Positions 17,387 to 25,576 of a stretch of DNA of 64,000 nucleotides are shown here, one piece after another; within the stretch, counting starts at the first letter, position 1; the number at the start of each line of letters is the position of its first letter. Position numbers and translations under genes: made by a program. The DNA is from an uncultured Lachnospiraceae bacterium (GTDB taxonomy: Bacteria > Bacillota > Clostridia > Lachnospirales > Lachnospiraceae): contig CACYKH010000003.1 of the NCBI GenBank assembly GCA_902774915.1, forward strand, positions 179,634 through 243,633. Reading direction: 5' to 3'. The notes beneath the pieces are model-generated. The model did not search any database. It was not told the DNA's origin and saw only the letters and a list, made by a program, of their open reading frames with translations.

Positions 17387-18325
17387 TTAACCAAGTACTG
17401 CGCTGTCTATGTTACGGAATTTTTCGTAACGCTCACGTGCTATCTCTGAACCGCTCTTTCCCTTGAACTTACGTAGCTCGCGGACCAGCATCTCATCAAT
17501 ATCACGATAAACAACGCTAGGATTGTGATGTGCTCCGCAAAGTGGCTCTTTGATTATTCCGTCTATAACCTTGAACTCATAAAGATCCTGAGCTGTAAGC
17601 TTCATAAGCTTGCATGCTTCATCCGCCTTTGAAGAATCCTTCCAAAGGATAGATGCAAATCCCTCTGGAGAAAGCACAGAATAGACTGCATTTTCAAGCA
17701 TGTACACCGTATTGGCAACACCTATAGCAAGGGCACCACCACTACTTCCCTCTCCTGTAACGATTGCTATTACTGGCACACGAAGTGCACTCATCTCAGC
17801 AAGGTTATGAGAGATTGCCTGGCTCTGTCCATGAGCCTCAGCATCAAGTCCTGGATAAGCACCAGGTGTATCGATAAATGTAATAATTGGACGTCCAAAC
17901 TTCTCTGCCTGCTTCATCATACGAAGTGCCTTACGATATCCTTCAGGCTCTGGCATTCCGAAGTTAAATTCCATATTTTCTTTAAGATCACGACCCTTGC
18001 GATGTCCAAGTACTGTTACTGGCACACCATGGAAGGTTGCGATACCACCATAAATACTCTTGTCCTCTTTATTCAGAACATCACCTCTCTGAATAAACAG
18101 ATCCTCGAAGAGTGCATCTATATAATCATCAACCTTAGGTCTTTTTGCATGTCTTGCAAGGTAAACTCTGTCATGTGGAGTAAGGTCCGCAGCAAGAGAT
18201 GCAGTCTTATCATATTCTGCATGAAGATCACTGAGAAGCTCAATGTGATCCATGCTATCCTTGATAGAACCAATCTGCTCTTCAAGGGCTGTAAGCTTGT
18301 TATCTATTTCTCTTATCGTTGCCAT
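17387..18325 (-). CDS. accA: Acetyl-CoA carboxylase carboxyltransferase subunit alpha
   Basis: With AccD it transfers CO2 from biotin to acetyl-CoA, giving malonyl-CoA. The 312 aa show the crotonase-fold motifs GHRKGRD, FIDTPGAYPG and GEGSSGGALAI. The start ATG 18325 overlaps the end of accD by 13 bases, suggesting coupled translation of the two stoichiometric subunits. Biotin carrier (accB) and biotin carboxylase (accC) are not in this operon and must be elsewhere. Confidence 0.96.
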   Translation of the reverse strand: MATIREIDNKLTALEEQIGSIKDSMDHIELLSDLHAEYDKTASLAADLTPHDRVYLARHAKRPKVDDYIDALFEDLFIQRGDVLNKEDKSIYGGIATFHGVPVTVLGHRKGRDLKENMEFNFGMPEPEGYRKALRMMKQAEKFGRPIITFIDTPGAYPGLDAEAHGQSQAISHNLAEMSALRVPVIAIVTGEGSSGGALAIGVANTVYMLENAVYSVLSPEGFASILWKDSSKADEACKLMKLTAQDLYEFKVIDGIIKEPLCGAHHNPSVVYRDIDEMLVRELRKFKGKSGSEIARERYEKFRNIDSAVLG

Positions 18326-19212
18326 GACTTCCTCCTTTTCTCATGGAGTTTAAGAATCTGTGCAAGGCTGTCTCTCATATCAAGTCTGTTTACAATGCCA
18401 TCTACAAATCCATGTTCCTCCAGATACTCAGCTCTCTGGAAGCCTTCTGGAAGCTTTTGACCTATTGTCTGTTCAATAACACGAGGTCCAGCAAATCCTA
18501 TAAGAGCTCCAGGCTCTGCTATAGTTATATCAGCGAGCGTAGCAAAGCTGGCACTTACACCACCCGTAGTTGGATGTGTAAGTACTGAAACGTAAAGCCC
18601 GCCGTTATCACTAAATCTTTGAACTGCTGCTGAAGTCTTAGCCATCTGCATAAGTGAGAGAATTCCCTCCTGCATTCTGGCACCACCACTGGCTGTAAAT
18701 ATGATTACAGGCAGTTCCATCTTCTCAGCTGCTTCAAAAGTCTTTGTGATCATTTCCCCAACAGCTATACCCATGCTTCCCATCAGGAACTCACTGGCCA
18801 TAACCGCAACAACTGCTTTATATCCTTTAATCTCGCAAACACCGGACAACACTCCTTCATCGAGTCCTGTCTTGTTCTTGAGCCCTGTTATCTTCTCCTC
18901 ATATTCCGGATAATCTAGTGGATTATTGAATGGAATTTCATTTCTGAATTTTCTAAATGTACCGGGATCTGCTAGTCCTGCAATACGCCTTCTAGCAGAG
19001 ATTTTAGAATGCTTGCCACACTTTGGACAAACATAAAGATTCTTTTTTACATCAGCAAGAGGAACCATAACACCACAATCGGAGCAGGTAAATACCTGCT
19101 CCGATGTTGTATCATCATCTAATTCCTCGTTTACAGATTCGACTAATTCGATCTCATCCTTGGCAGCTTTTAAACTGTCAGTGTTCTGACTATGCTTACC
19201 AAAAAGTTTCAT
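18313..19212 (-). CDS. accD: Acetyl-CoA carboxylase carboxyltransferase subunit beta
   Basis: The 299-aa zinc-ribbon carboxyltransferase partner of AccA. The four-cysteine ribbon CSDCGVMVPL...CPKCGKHS lies at about residues 43-65, and ASGGARMQEG and TTGGVSASFA form the acyl-CoA/biotin oxyanion sites. GGAGG lies 9 bases before ATG 19212. A charged N-terminal extension of about 40 residues precedes the ribbon. Confidence 0.96.
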   Translation of the reverse strand: MKLFGKHSQNTDSLKAAKDEIELVESVNEELDDDTTSEQVFTCSDCGVMVPLADVKKNLYVCPKCGKHSKISARRRIAGLADPGTFRKFRNEIPFNNPLDYPEYEEKITGLKNKTGLDEGVLSGVCEIKGYKAVVAVMASEFLMGSMGIAVGEMITKTFEAAEKMELPVIIFTASGGARMQEGILSLMQMAKTSAAVQRFSDNGGLYVSVLTHPTTGGVSASFATLADITIAEPGALIGFAGPRVIEQTIGQKLPEGFQRAEYLEEHGFVDGIVNRLDMRDSLAQILKLHEKRRKSWQR

Positions 19213-19245
19213 TTCATCATGCCTCCGAACGAGTTATCGTGTTAC

Positions 19246-19470
19246 TTATTTATGTGACTCAACGTAGTCAACAAGATCCTGAACTGTCTTGATATTAGGA
19301 AGATCCTCATCAGCGATTGCTACACCGATTGCATCCTCGATTGCCATACCAAGCTCTACTGCATCAAGAGAATCTGCACCAAGATCATCTGTAAGAGAAG
19401 CCTCAAGAGTGATCTTGTCCTCATCTACACTAAGTGTCTCTGCGATTACTGTTTTGATCTCATCAAACAT
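19246..19470 (-). CDS. acpP: Acyl carrier protein
   Basis: The 74-aa acidic carrier that holds growing acyl chains on 4'-phosphopantetheine. The attachment serine is in [19 protein letters not shown]. It is the first gene of the operon; AAAGGAG is 9 bases before ATG 19470. A 72-base AT-rich leader carries a palindrome that may be the FabT operator. Its small size and the lead position suggest high expression from the strong promoter upstream. Confidence 0.97.
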   Translation of the reverse strand: MFDEIKTVIAETLSVDEDKITLEASLTDDLGADSLDAVELGMAIEDAIGVAIADEDLPNIKTVQDLVDYVESHK

Positions 19471-19513
19471 TTCTTTAATCTCCTTTTTTTTACATTTACT
19501 TTTAATTTTTTTG

Positions 19514-19531
19514 TTAAATAATTTTATTTAA
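19514..19531. promoter_or_regulatory. Palindrome in the acpP leader, candidate FabT operator
   Basis: TTAAATAA-TT-TTATTTAA, perfect 8-bp arms, located about 12-30 bases downstream of the predicted start. It is a size and symmetry suited to a MarR dimer; known streptococcal FabT sites contain TTTGA...TCAAA, so the match is by position not by sequence. Confidence 0.4.
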
Positions 19532-19549
19532 AATTTTTTAACCTTTTCC

Positions 19550-19577
19550 ATTATATCCTTTATTGAGATAATGTCAA
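19550..19577 (-). promoter_or_regulatory. Promoter of the fatty acid operon
   Basis: Minus strand TTGACA (19572-19577), 16 bases, TATAAT (19550-19555). Predicted start near 19543. Confidence 0.88.
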
Positions 19578-19595
19578 CCTAAAAATCAACTCAAT

Positions 19596-19624
19596 AAAAA
19601 AAGACAGGAGACTTCTGTCTCCTG
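19596..19624 (-). terminator. Terminator of the acyl-CoA synthetase gene
   Basis: CAGGAGAC/GTCTCCTG perfect 8-bp stem (19605-19612, 19617-19624), loop TTCT, followed on the minus strand by TCT and seven T. It separates the synthetase from the fab operon promoter. Confidence 0.9.
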
Positions 19625-19639
19625 CCCTCAAAAATCATA

Positions 19640-21340
19640 TTATTTATCTTCCCAATCCTTCTTCTTGATTTCGGCTCTTCTGACCTTACCACTGGATGTC
19701 TTTGGAAGTTCGCTAACAAAATCAATATACTTAGGTCTCTTATATGATGCCAGATTACTCTTAAGATATTTCATAGTATCTTTTCTAAGTTTATCTGTAG
19801 CTGTATAACCTTTTGTCAGCACGATTGATGCTTTAATAGCCTGACCTCTGACTCTGTCCGGCACACTTGTTACTGCACACTCCAGAACATAAGGCAGTTT
19901 CATTATCTCATTCTCAATCTCAAAAGGTCCAACTCTGTAACCTGCTGATTTAATAACATCATCAGCTCTACCTACATACCAGAGATAACCATCCTTATCC
20001 TTGTAAGCTGTATCTCCTGTATGATAAAAGCCATCATGCATAACTGCATCTGTCTTCTCTTTATCCAGATAATAACCCTTGTAAAGTCCGCATGGCTTAG
20101 ACTCATGAATGTCTACGCAGATTTCACCGGTCTCATTTACACCAGCTTCTCTTCCGCCTTCCACAAGAATCTTAACATCATACAGCGGACTAACCTTGCC
20201 CATTGAACCAGGTCTAGGTTCCATGCCCTTCAGGTTTGCAACCGTAAGTGTTGTCTCAGTCTGACCAAAGCCTTCCATGATCTTAAGACCTGTAGCCTTG
20301 TAGAACTTCTCATAAACCTCAGGGTTAAGAGCCTCACCAGCTGTGCTGACATTCTTAAGACTTGAAAGATCAAACTTTCTCATATCAACATGCACCAGCA
20401 TTCTGAATACTGTAGGTGGTGCACAGAAAGATGTCATCCTATATTTCTCCATCATGGAAAGAATTTCCTTGGCGAAGAATTCATCATAATCATATGTGAA
20501 GATAGGCGCTTCACAGAGCCACTGTCCATAAATCTTGCCCCAGAGAGCTTTTCCCCATCCAGTATCACTTATAGTAAAATGCATTCCGTCCGGATCTACC
20601 TGATGCCAATATCTTGCTGTCACATAATGGCCAAGTGGATACTTATGCGTATGCAGTGCCATCTTAGGATAAGAGGTTGTTCCAGATGTAAAGAACATAA
20701 GTGCTGGATCATCACCGCAAGCCACATTCGATGGCTTTTTAAAATCTGGTGAAAAGAATCTGATATCTCTATTATAGTTTGACCATCCCTCTTTCGCGCC
20801 ATTTACGATTATCTTAGCCTTAAGGCCATTGTAATTCTTTGTAGCCTTTACAACCTCGTCAGCCACATCTCCATCTGCTGTACAAATAACTGCATTAATG
20901 CTACCGGCTGTAAGTCTGTATTCAAAGTCCTTCTTTGTAAGAAGGAATGAACATGGAACTGCAATAGCTCCAATTTTATGAAGTGCCACAAGAGTGAACC
21001 AGAACTGATAATGTCTCTTAAGTATCAGAAGAACTCTGTCGCCTTTTTTTATTCCAAGATAATGAAGATAGTTTGCAGTCATGTTGGAGTACTTCATCAT
21101 GTCTCTGAAGGTAACTCTTCTTTCCTTACCCTCTTTTGAGACATGGAGCATGGCAGTTTTGTTAGGACATTTTTCTGCCAATGCATCTACTACATCATAA
21201 GCAAAATTGAACTTATCATCATCATGTATATCTATAGCTTTCAGCAGTCCCTTGCTATCCTCATAAGTGGAAATAAACTTTCCAGCTATACCAGGAACTG
21301 GGCTTAGCTTATATTCTTTTTTTGTATTTGTTTCGCTCAT
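19640..21340 (-). CDS. AMP-forming acyl-CoA synthetase (medium-chain/acetyl type)
   Basis: A 566-aa ANL enzyme converting a carboxylic acid, ATP and CoA into acyl-CoA. The adenylate-binding motif FFTSGTTSYPKMALHTH lies near residue 225, then GFGQTETTLT, YHTGD, and the C-terminal catalytic lysine in SSGKVRR. The YWHQVDPDGMHFTISDTGWGK stretch points to the acetyl/medium-chain (ACSM-like) branch rather than long-chain FadD. Its chain-length preference is inference. It is alone between terminators, upstream of acpP, perhaps recycling fatty acids. Weak RBS AAGGAA before ATG 21340. Confidence 0.88.
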   Translation of the reverse strand: MSETNTKKEYKLSPVPGIAGKFISTYEDSKGLLKAIDIHDDDKFNFAYDVVDALAEKCPNKTAMLHVSKEGKERRVTFRDMMKYSNMTANYLHYLGIKKGDRVLLILKRHYQFWFTLVALHKIGAIAVPCSFLLTKKDFEYRLTAGSINAVICTADGDVADEVVKATKNYNGLKAKIIVNGAKEGWSNYNRDIRFFSPDFKKPSNVACGDDPALMFFTSGTTSYPKMALHTHKYPLGHYVTARYWHQVDPDGMHFTISDTGWGKALWGKIYGQWLCEAPIFTYDYDEFFAKEILSMMEKYRMTSFCAPPTVFRMLVHVDMRKFDLSSLKNVSTAGEALNPEVYEKFYKATGLKIMEGFGQTETTLTVANLKGMEPRPGSMGKVSPLYDVKILVEGGREAGVNETGEICVDIHESKPCGLYKGYYLDKEKTDAVMHDGFYHTGDTAYKDKDGYLWYVGRADDVIKSAGYRVGPFEIENEIMKLPYVLECAVTSVPDRVRGQAIKASIVLTKGYTATDKLRKDTMKYLKSNLASYKRPKYIDFVSELPKTSSGKVRRAEIKKKDWEDK

Positions 21341-21385
21341 TCTTTTTCCTTTTTTTATTTCAAATCAGCAACAATTTAGACATAA

Positions 21386-21422
21386 GAAAATCCAGCACGT
21401 AGTTTTCAAAACTACGTGTTGG
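21386..21422 (-). terminator. Terminator after xth, immediately following the synthetase -10 box
   Basis: Arms 21392-21406 and 21408-21422 pair over 15 positions with one G-T wobble, with an almost loopless apex; minus-strand tail ATTTTCTT. The next promoter's -10 lies 4 bases away, so the hairpin would also form the extreme 5' end of the synthetase mRNA. Confidence 0.7.
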
Positions 21423-21426
21423 ACGT

Positions 21427-21455
21427 ATTATAATATTATCCAATTTATAAATCAA
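21427..21455 (-). promoter_or_regulatory. Promoter of the acyl-CoA synthetase gene
   Basis: Minus strand TTGATT (21450-21455), 17 bases, TATAAT (21427-21432). Predicted start about 21420, at the edge of the hairpin. Confidence 0.7.
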
Positions 21456-21467
21456 GCTGATTTTAAT

Positions 21468-22223
21468 TTATAGATCAATCTCCAGCTCAACAGGACAATG
21501 GTCAGAGCCATAGATTTCGGTATGGATCTTTGCATCCACAATTTTATCCTTAGCCTCTTCTGACACAAGGAAATAATCTATACGCCACCCTGCATTTCTC
21601 TCTCTTGAATTAAATCTGTATGACCACCAGGAGTAAGCTTCTTCCAGATCAGGATACTTATATCTGAAGCTGTCTACAAATCCGCTGTCCAGCAGGTTCT
21701 GGAACTTCTCTCGTTCCTCATCTGTGAATCCAGGATTCTGATGATTGGAAGATGGATTCTTAAGATCGATATCCTTATGAGCAACATTCAGATCCCCACA
21801 AACTATAACAGGTTTCTTCTTTGCCAGTTCTCCTGTGAAGCTTCTGAAATCGTCTTCCCACTTCATTCTGTAGTCCAGACGTTTCAGTTCATTCTGTGAA
21901 TTAGGAACATAAACTGTAATGAAATAATACTCACCCATATCAAGAGATATAAGACGACCTTCCTGGTCATGCTCCTCTATTCCCATTCCCAGTTTTACAT
22001 CAAGAGGTTCTTTCTTCGTGAATATGGCAGTTCCCGAATAACCCTTCTTGATCGCATAGTTCCAATATTGATGATAACCCGGTGTATTAACGATCAGCTG
22101 ATCCTTTTGCATTTTACTTTCCTGAAGTGCAAAAATATCTGCATCCAGCTGAGCAAAGGATTCATCAAATCCCTTCTTAACACAGGCTCTTATTCCATTT
22201 ACATTCCAAGATACAAATCTCAT
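21468..22223 (-). CDS. xth: Exodeoxyribonuclease III / AP endonuclease
   Basis: Cleaves DNA at abasic sites and degrades 3' ends in base-excision repair. The 251-aa endonuclease/exonuclease/phosphatase fold shows FVSWNVNGIRA at the start, ALQESK (metal Glu), CGDLNVAH, GWRIDYFLVS and the terminal SDHCPVELE (catalytic Asp-His). It starts 10 bases after the membrane protein gene and may be co-transcribed with it. Confidence 0.95.
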   Translation of the reverse strand: MRFVSWNVNGIRACVKKGFDESFAQLDADIFALQESKMQKDQLIVNTPGYHQYWNYAIKKGYSGTAIFTKKEPLDVKLGMGIEEHDQEGRLISLDMGEYYFITVYVPNSQNELKRLDYRMKWEDDFRSFTGELAKKKPVIVCGDLNVAHKDIDLKNPSSNHQNPGFTDEEREKFQNLLDSGFVDSFRYKYPDLEEAYSWWSYRFNSRERNAGWRIDYFLVSEEAKDKIVDAKIHTEIYGSDHCPVELEIDL

Positions 22224-22233
22224 ATTCTAGTTC

Positions 22234-22941
22234 CTATTCGTTTGTTTTAGGTGCAGGCTGCTTTGCAATAGATGAAAGTCCGCCTGCCATCATTACAAGT
22301 ACACCAAATGGAATTGCTGCAGCAGCAAAATCCACAAGGTAATAAAGCTTAGTTAATTTTAATAATTCTCCAAGACCAAAGAACACTAAAGGATTAAAGA
22401 GGAGTCTTGCTTTTGAAACTCTCATCTTACCGTTCCACACAAAATGCATATAAGCAACTGACATTCCACCAAGGGATATGATCAGATATGCAAACAGCGG
22501 AATAGCTATATAGAAGAACATTCCTTCCGTTGTTGAAATGATATCCGCACCCATCAGATTAGTTCCGAAAAGGAGCTTATAAACCAGAGCCATCATAATG
22601 TATCCAGACTGGATAAATAAATATGAAATAGTATAGGAAACTGCACCTATTTCAAAAAGAGTACCCATCTGTCTGTTGTATGCGCCCCTTTTTCTCTTAA
22701 GATATCTGAAGAGCTTAATGTATGCCTGCAGACCTACATAATTCATTGCAATACCTACAGCCGAAACAATAAGCGATATCTCAAAGCGCATATAAGACAT
22801 CTTAGGCCAGTTGCTCTGTATATATCCATTTCTTACGTTACCCTTGCCGTAAGCACCGCTGAGCCAGCAAGCCACCATACAAATGGCTGCCCCAACCATG
22901 CCTATCAGCATGTCACGCATTAGTTTGTTCTTGTTCTTCAT
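22234..22941 (-). CDS. Integral membrane protein of unknown function
   Basis: 235 aa with about six hydrophobic segments (near residues 9-27, 50-72, 98-118, 140-165, 185-200, 205-225), no signal peptide, no catalytic motif I recognise. It may belong to one of the DUF membrane families of clostridia. The start overlaps the end of the EamA gene by 29 bases (8 if the ATG at 22920 is used), which suggests coupling to that transporter. The C-terminal AKQPAPKTNE tail is probably cytoplasmic. Confidence 0.6.
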   Translation of the reverse strand: MKNKNKLMRDMLIGMVGAAICMVACWLSGAYGKGNVRNGYIQSNWPKMSYMRFEISLIVSAVGIAMNYVGLQAYIKLFRYLKRKRGAYNRQMGTLFEIGAVSYTISYLFIQSGYIMMALVYKLLFGTNLMGADIISTTEGMFFYIAIPLFAYLIISLGGMSVAYMHFVWNGKMRVSKARLLFNPLVFFGLGELLKLTKLYYLVDFAAAAIPFGVLVMMAGGLSSIAKQPAPKTNE

Positions 22942-23812
22942 CTTTCTGGTCTTGATCCTTGTTTCTTAATGTATAGCGCCATCTGATGACACCAGCACCA
23001 ATTATTATAACATATCCGATGACACTTAGTATATCTGGAATTTCTTCGAAAATCCAAACGCCCCAAAGTGCAGCAAATAAAACCTGTGCATAATCATAAA
23101 CAGATATCTCTTTTGCAGGTGCATAGGAATATGCTGCTGTAATATTAACCTGTCCACCCATAGCGCCGCATCCAGCAAAAAGCATAAAAATAAGCTGCTT
23201 GATTGACATTGGTTCAAATCTGAAAATCAAAAACGGCAAAGTTACCAGACAGGAAAACAGCGAGAAGCACATAACGATTATTATTCCTCTCTCTCCCTGG
23301 CCTGTAGCTTTCCTAAGGAACGTATAGGCAGTACCTGCGCAGAACCCTCCAAAGAGTCCTACCAGAGCAGGAATACTCGCAAGGCCCATACCTGGCTTAA
23401 CAATAAATACAACACCGACAAATGCCATCAACACGAGAAGCCATTCTATGATATTTGGCTTTTCCTTCAGAATAAAAACTGACATGATGATTGCGAAGAA
23501 TGGAGACATCTTATTCAGCATATTTGAATCTGCAAGTCCAAGTCTGTCGATAGCCCAGAAATTAGCAATAACTCCAGTTGTTCCAAACAAGCATCTGAAC
23601 AAAAGACTAGGCAGACTCTTCTTATTTATGCTGAACTTATCTTCACTTCTTGCTATCACTATGATTGCAAAAATCAGCGCAACAAAATTCCTGAAGAATG
23701 CCTTTTCCATTGTAGGCAGATCTCCAGCCAGTTTCAGAAACAGCGTCATAAGCGAAAACGAAAATGCCGCCAGCACGATATGAAGTATTCCACGTAAGTT
23801 ATTATTTTTCAT
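22913..23812 (-). CDS. EamA/DMT-family transporter
   Basis: A 299-aa protein with ten predicted transmembrane helices arranged as two EamA repeats, typical of drug/metabolite exporters (amino acids, nucleosides, cofactors). The charged tail (DQDQKDEEQEQ) is cytoplasmic. Substrate cannot be inferred from sequence or context. RBS AAGGAT precedes ATG 23812. It heads a three-gene unit with the unknown membrane protein and xth. Confidence 0.85.
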   Translation of the reverse strand: MKNNNLRGILHIVLAAFSFSLMTLFLKLAGDLPTMEKAFFRNFVALIFAIIVIARSEDKFSINKKSLPSLLFRCLFGTTGVIANFWAIDRLGLADSNMLNKMSPFFAIIMSVFILKEKPNIIEWLLVLMAFVGVVFIVKPGMGLASIPALVGLFGGFCAGTAYTFLRKATGQGERGIIIVMCFSLFSCLVTLPFLIFRFEPMSIKQLIFMLFAGCGAMGGQVNITAAYSYAPAKEISVYDYAQVLFAALWGVWIFEEIPDILSVIGYVIIIGAGVIRWRYTLRNKDQDQKDEEQEQTNA

Positions 23813-23830
23813 CTTCTATCCTTAAAACAT

Positions 23831-23856
23831 AAAACCGGAGCCGCAAAGCCCCGGTT
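23831..23856 (-). terminator. Terminator of yajC-lipoprotein operon
   Basis: Nine-base arms (23833-23841, 23848-23856) with one mismatch, loop CGCAAA, then TTTT on the minus strand. It lies 5 bases after the lipoprotein stop. Confidence 0.75.
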
Positions 23857-23861
23857 ATTCT

Positions 23862-24626
23862 TTAATAATAAAGTGGTGAAAGAAGGCTTACTGCATCTTC
23901 TATTGCAGTATCTTCATTCATGGTAAATGTAATCAGTACGATCATTCCATCTACCTTTCTAGCAAACTGAGTTCTACGACCCACATTTGTCTGCTCAGCC
24001 GGAACGTCCAGACATTCATACTTAGCCCCAAGGAATGTTACTGTCCTAACTTTAACATCCTCATATTTTTCAGATGCCATTGTCAGATATTCCTTGGCAG
24101 AATAATCCGGCATGTTATATTTTGATGGATTTATATACGAAACAATAATGGTTGAACCAGATTCCTTTTCAGATACGATAGCCGCATAGGTTGTATCTTC
24201 ATCATAAGGGGATTTGTATCCATACCACAAATTGTTTACATAGTCTTCAGTTGCACCTGTAGCAGATGCCACTTCAACTGCATCATAGAAACGCCATGTA
24301 TCACCATCGACCTTGATCTTGAATTCAGCCAGTCCATTGTAATATGTATTTCCTTCGTAAATGCCCATTGGAAGGGCGTCGGTCAGTGATGCTGGAACGG
24401 CATCAGTTGAAGATGCGTCGCCCAGTGTAGCATCAGTATAGCTGGCAATCATAAGCGCATCAGTCAGACTCGCATCTGTTTCTGTTGCATCGCCCTCTGT
24501 ACCATTTTCTACTTTTCCATCAGAGAATGAAGGTGAGGAATATGGATCTTCCTCTTCCTTCCCACAGCCTGACAGTGATGCAAGAACAAGCATCGCTATC
24601 ATAATAGCTGATATTTTTTTAATCAT
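23862..24626 (-). CDS. Secreted lipoprotein of unknown function with TDA repeats
   Basis: 254 aa. A type II signal peptide ends in the lipobox LSGC (Cys about residue 21), so the protein should be membrane-anchored outside the cell by Lgt and Lsp. Residues 45-90 are a low-complexity linker with repeated ASLTDA, ASYTDA, ASSTDA units; the remaining 165 aa look like a folded alpha/beta domain without a motif I can name. The start ATG 24626 overlaps the yajC end by 8 bases, giving coupled translation. The open frame upstream to 24773 is out-of-frame yajC. Confidence 0.75.
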   Translation of the reverse strand: MIKKISAIMIAMLVLASLSGCGKEEEDPYSSPSFSDGKVENGTEGDATETDASLTDALMIASYTDATLGDASSTDAVPASLTDALPMGIYEGNTYYNGLAEFKIKVDGDTWRFYDAVEVASATGATEDYVNNLWYGYKSPYDEDTTYAAIVSEKESGSTIIVSYINPSKYNMPDYSAKEYLTMASEKYEDVKVRTVTFLGAKYECLDVPAEQTNVGRRTQFARKVDGMIVLITFTMNEDTAIEDAVSLLSPLYY

Positions 24627-25008
24627 TTTTCTTCTTCCCAGCCTTTGTAGTCTTCTCTTCCTTTTCCTCTTCAACTGTCTCTTCTTTTTCATGAGTAGCT
24701 GAAGCACTCTCAACTTCTGCAATAGCTTTCTTGTGCATAGGGATACGGCAGTTCTTGTTATTACCGAACTCAACGATTACTGTATCATCGTCGATAGCAA
24801 TAACTGTTCCGTAGAAACCACTAGTTGTCATTATAGTATCACCAGGATGAAGACCTTTCATCATCTCTTCCTGTGCGCTCTGCTGCTTCTTGCTTGGTCT
24901 TACAAACAGGAAGTATACGATAGCAACAAGGAAAATAATGTAAGCTACAATAAAACCTACAGAGGTCTTTCCGCCTGATGCATTCAGAATCATTAACATG
25001 TTATCCAT
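24619..25008 (-). CDS. yajC: Sec translocase accessory subunit YajC
   Basis: A small membrane protein of the SecDF-YajC complex, 129 aa. One N-terminal transmembrane helix (about residues 18-38) ends in FVRPSKKQQ, the family signature, followed by the beta-rich domain LHPGDTIMTTSGFYGTV and a Lys/Glu-rich tail of about 30 residues. AAGGAG precedes ATG 25008. secD and secF are not adjacent as they are in many genomes. Confidence 0.92.
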   Translation of the reverse strand: MDNMLMILNASGGKTSVGFIVAYIIFLVAIVYFLFVRPSKKQQSAQEEMMKGLHPGDTIMTTSGFYGTVIAIDDDTVIVEFGNNKNCRIPMHKKAIAEVESASATHEKEETVEEEKEEKTTKAGKKKND

Positions 25009-25071
25009 AATATTTCTCTCCTTATCTTTTGAAGCAAAGTATTGCCTCTATTAATCAAAAAAATCTTCTCT

Positions 25072-25100
25072 ATAATATCTTAAAAAGCAAGATATTGCAA
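25072..25100 (-). promoter_or_regulatory. Promoter of yajC
   Basis: Minus strand TTGCAA (25095-25100), 17 bases, TATTAT (25072-25077). It lies between the end of the small 93-aa gene and yajC. Confidence 0.55.
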
Positions 25101-25114
25101 TAATTGAATGATTA

Positions 25115-25396
25115 TTATTCCCAGATGTGATCCTCTTCTATCACATTTAACTCAAGATAATCAAAATCAATTTCTTCCATAAAGTTTACATCTCTAAACC
25201 TTGTCTTGGCATGCTTGATAAATTCATTATTATTAGCATCCAGCCAGACTGGCACAGCCAGGTCAAACTCATCGCATAACATTTCAAGTGACTTGTAAAC
25301 CTTCTGTGTTCGTGACATCTCCTTGCCTGGAAGCTCTATAACCTTATCTTTAATAAGATGATTTTCCTTTATAATCTTTCCCCAAATACGAAACAT
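25115..25396 (-). CDS. Conserved small protein of unknown function, 93 aa
   Basis: Begins MFRIWGKI and has acidic, hydrophobic-patterned segments: a helix KVYKSLEMLCDEFDL, PVWLDANNNEF, KTRFRDVNFMEEIDFDYLEL. It is soluble, without Cys pairs or membrane helix. I recall similar short proteins in many Lachnospiraceae, often annotated only as hypothetical. ATG 25396 is chosen because GGAG lies 7-10 bases upstream; the longer frame to 25462 lacks one. It is divergent from htrA. Confidence 0.7.
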   Translation of the reverse strand: MFRIWGKIIKENHLIKDKVIELPGKEMSRTQKVYKSLEMLCDEFDLAVPVWLDANNNEFIKHAKTRFRDVNFMEEIDFDYLELNVIEEDHIWE

Positions 25397-25576
25397 ATCT
25401 GTCTCCAATCTTATCAATTCCTCAGTGAGTATAGCACAAAATCTCTGCTGGCAAAATATCAAAACCCATTTTGACGATTTTTTGACATATTTTTTACAAT
25501 TGGATGAAGGAAATATTATTGCAGGAAATATATAATTCTAACCAAGTGATGAATTTGGATGAAAGGAAGTGTAATA

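Noticed and set aside
25397-25576. htrA promoter with TTGACA at about 25488
   Set aside because: The hexamer has no -10 at proper spacing; the TATAAT-like sequence further on has no -35. Left unassigned.
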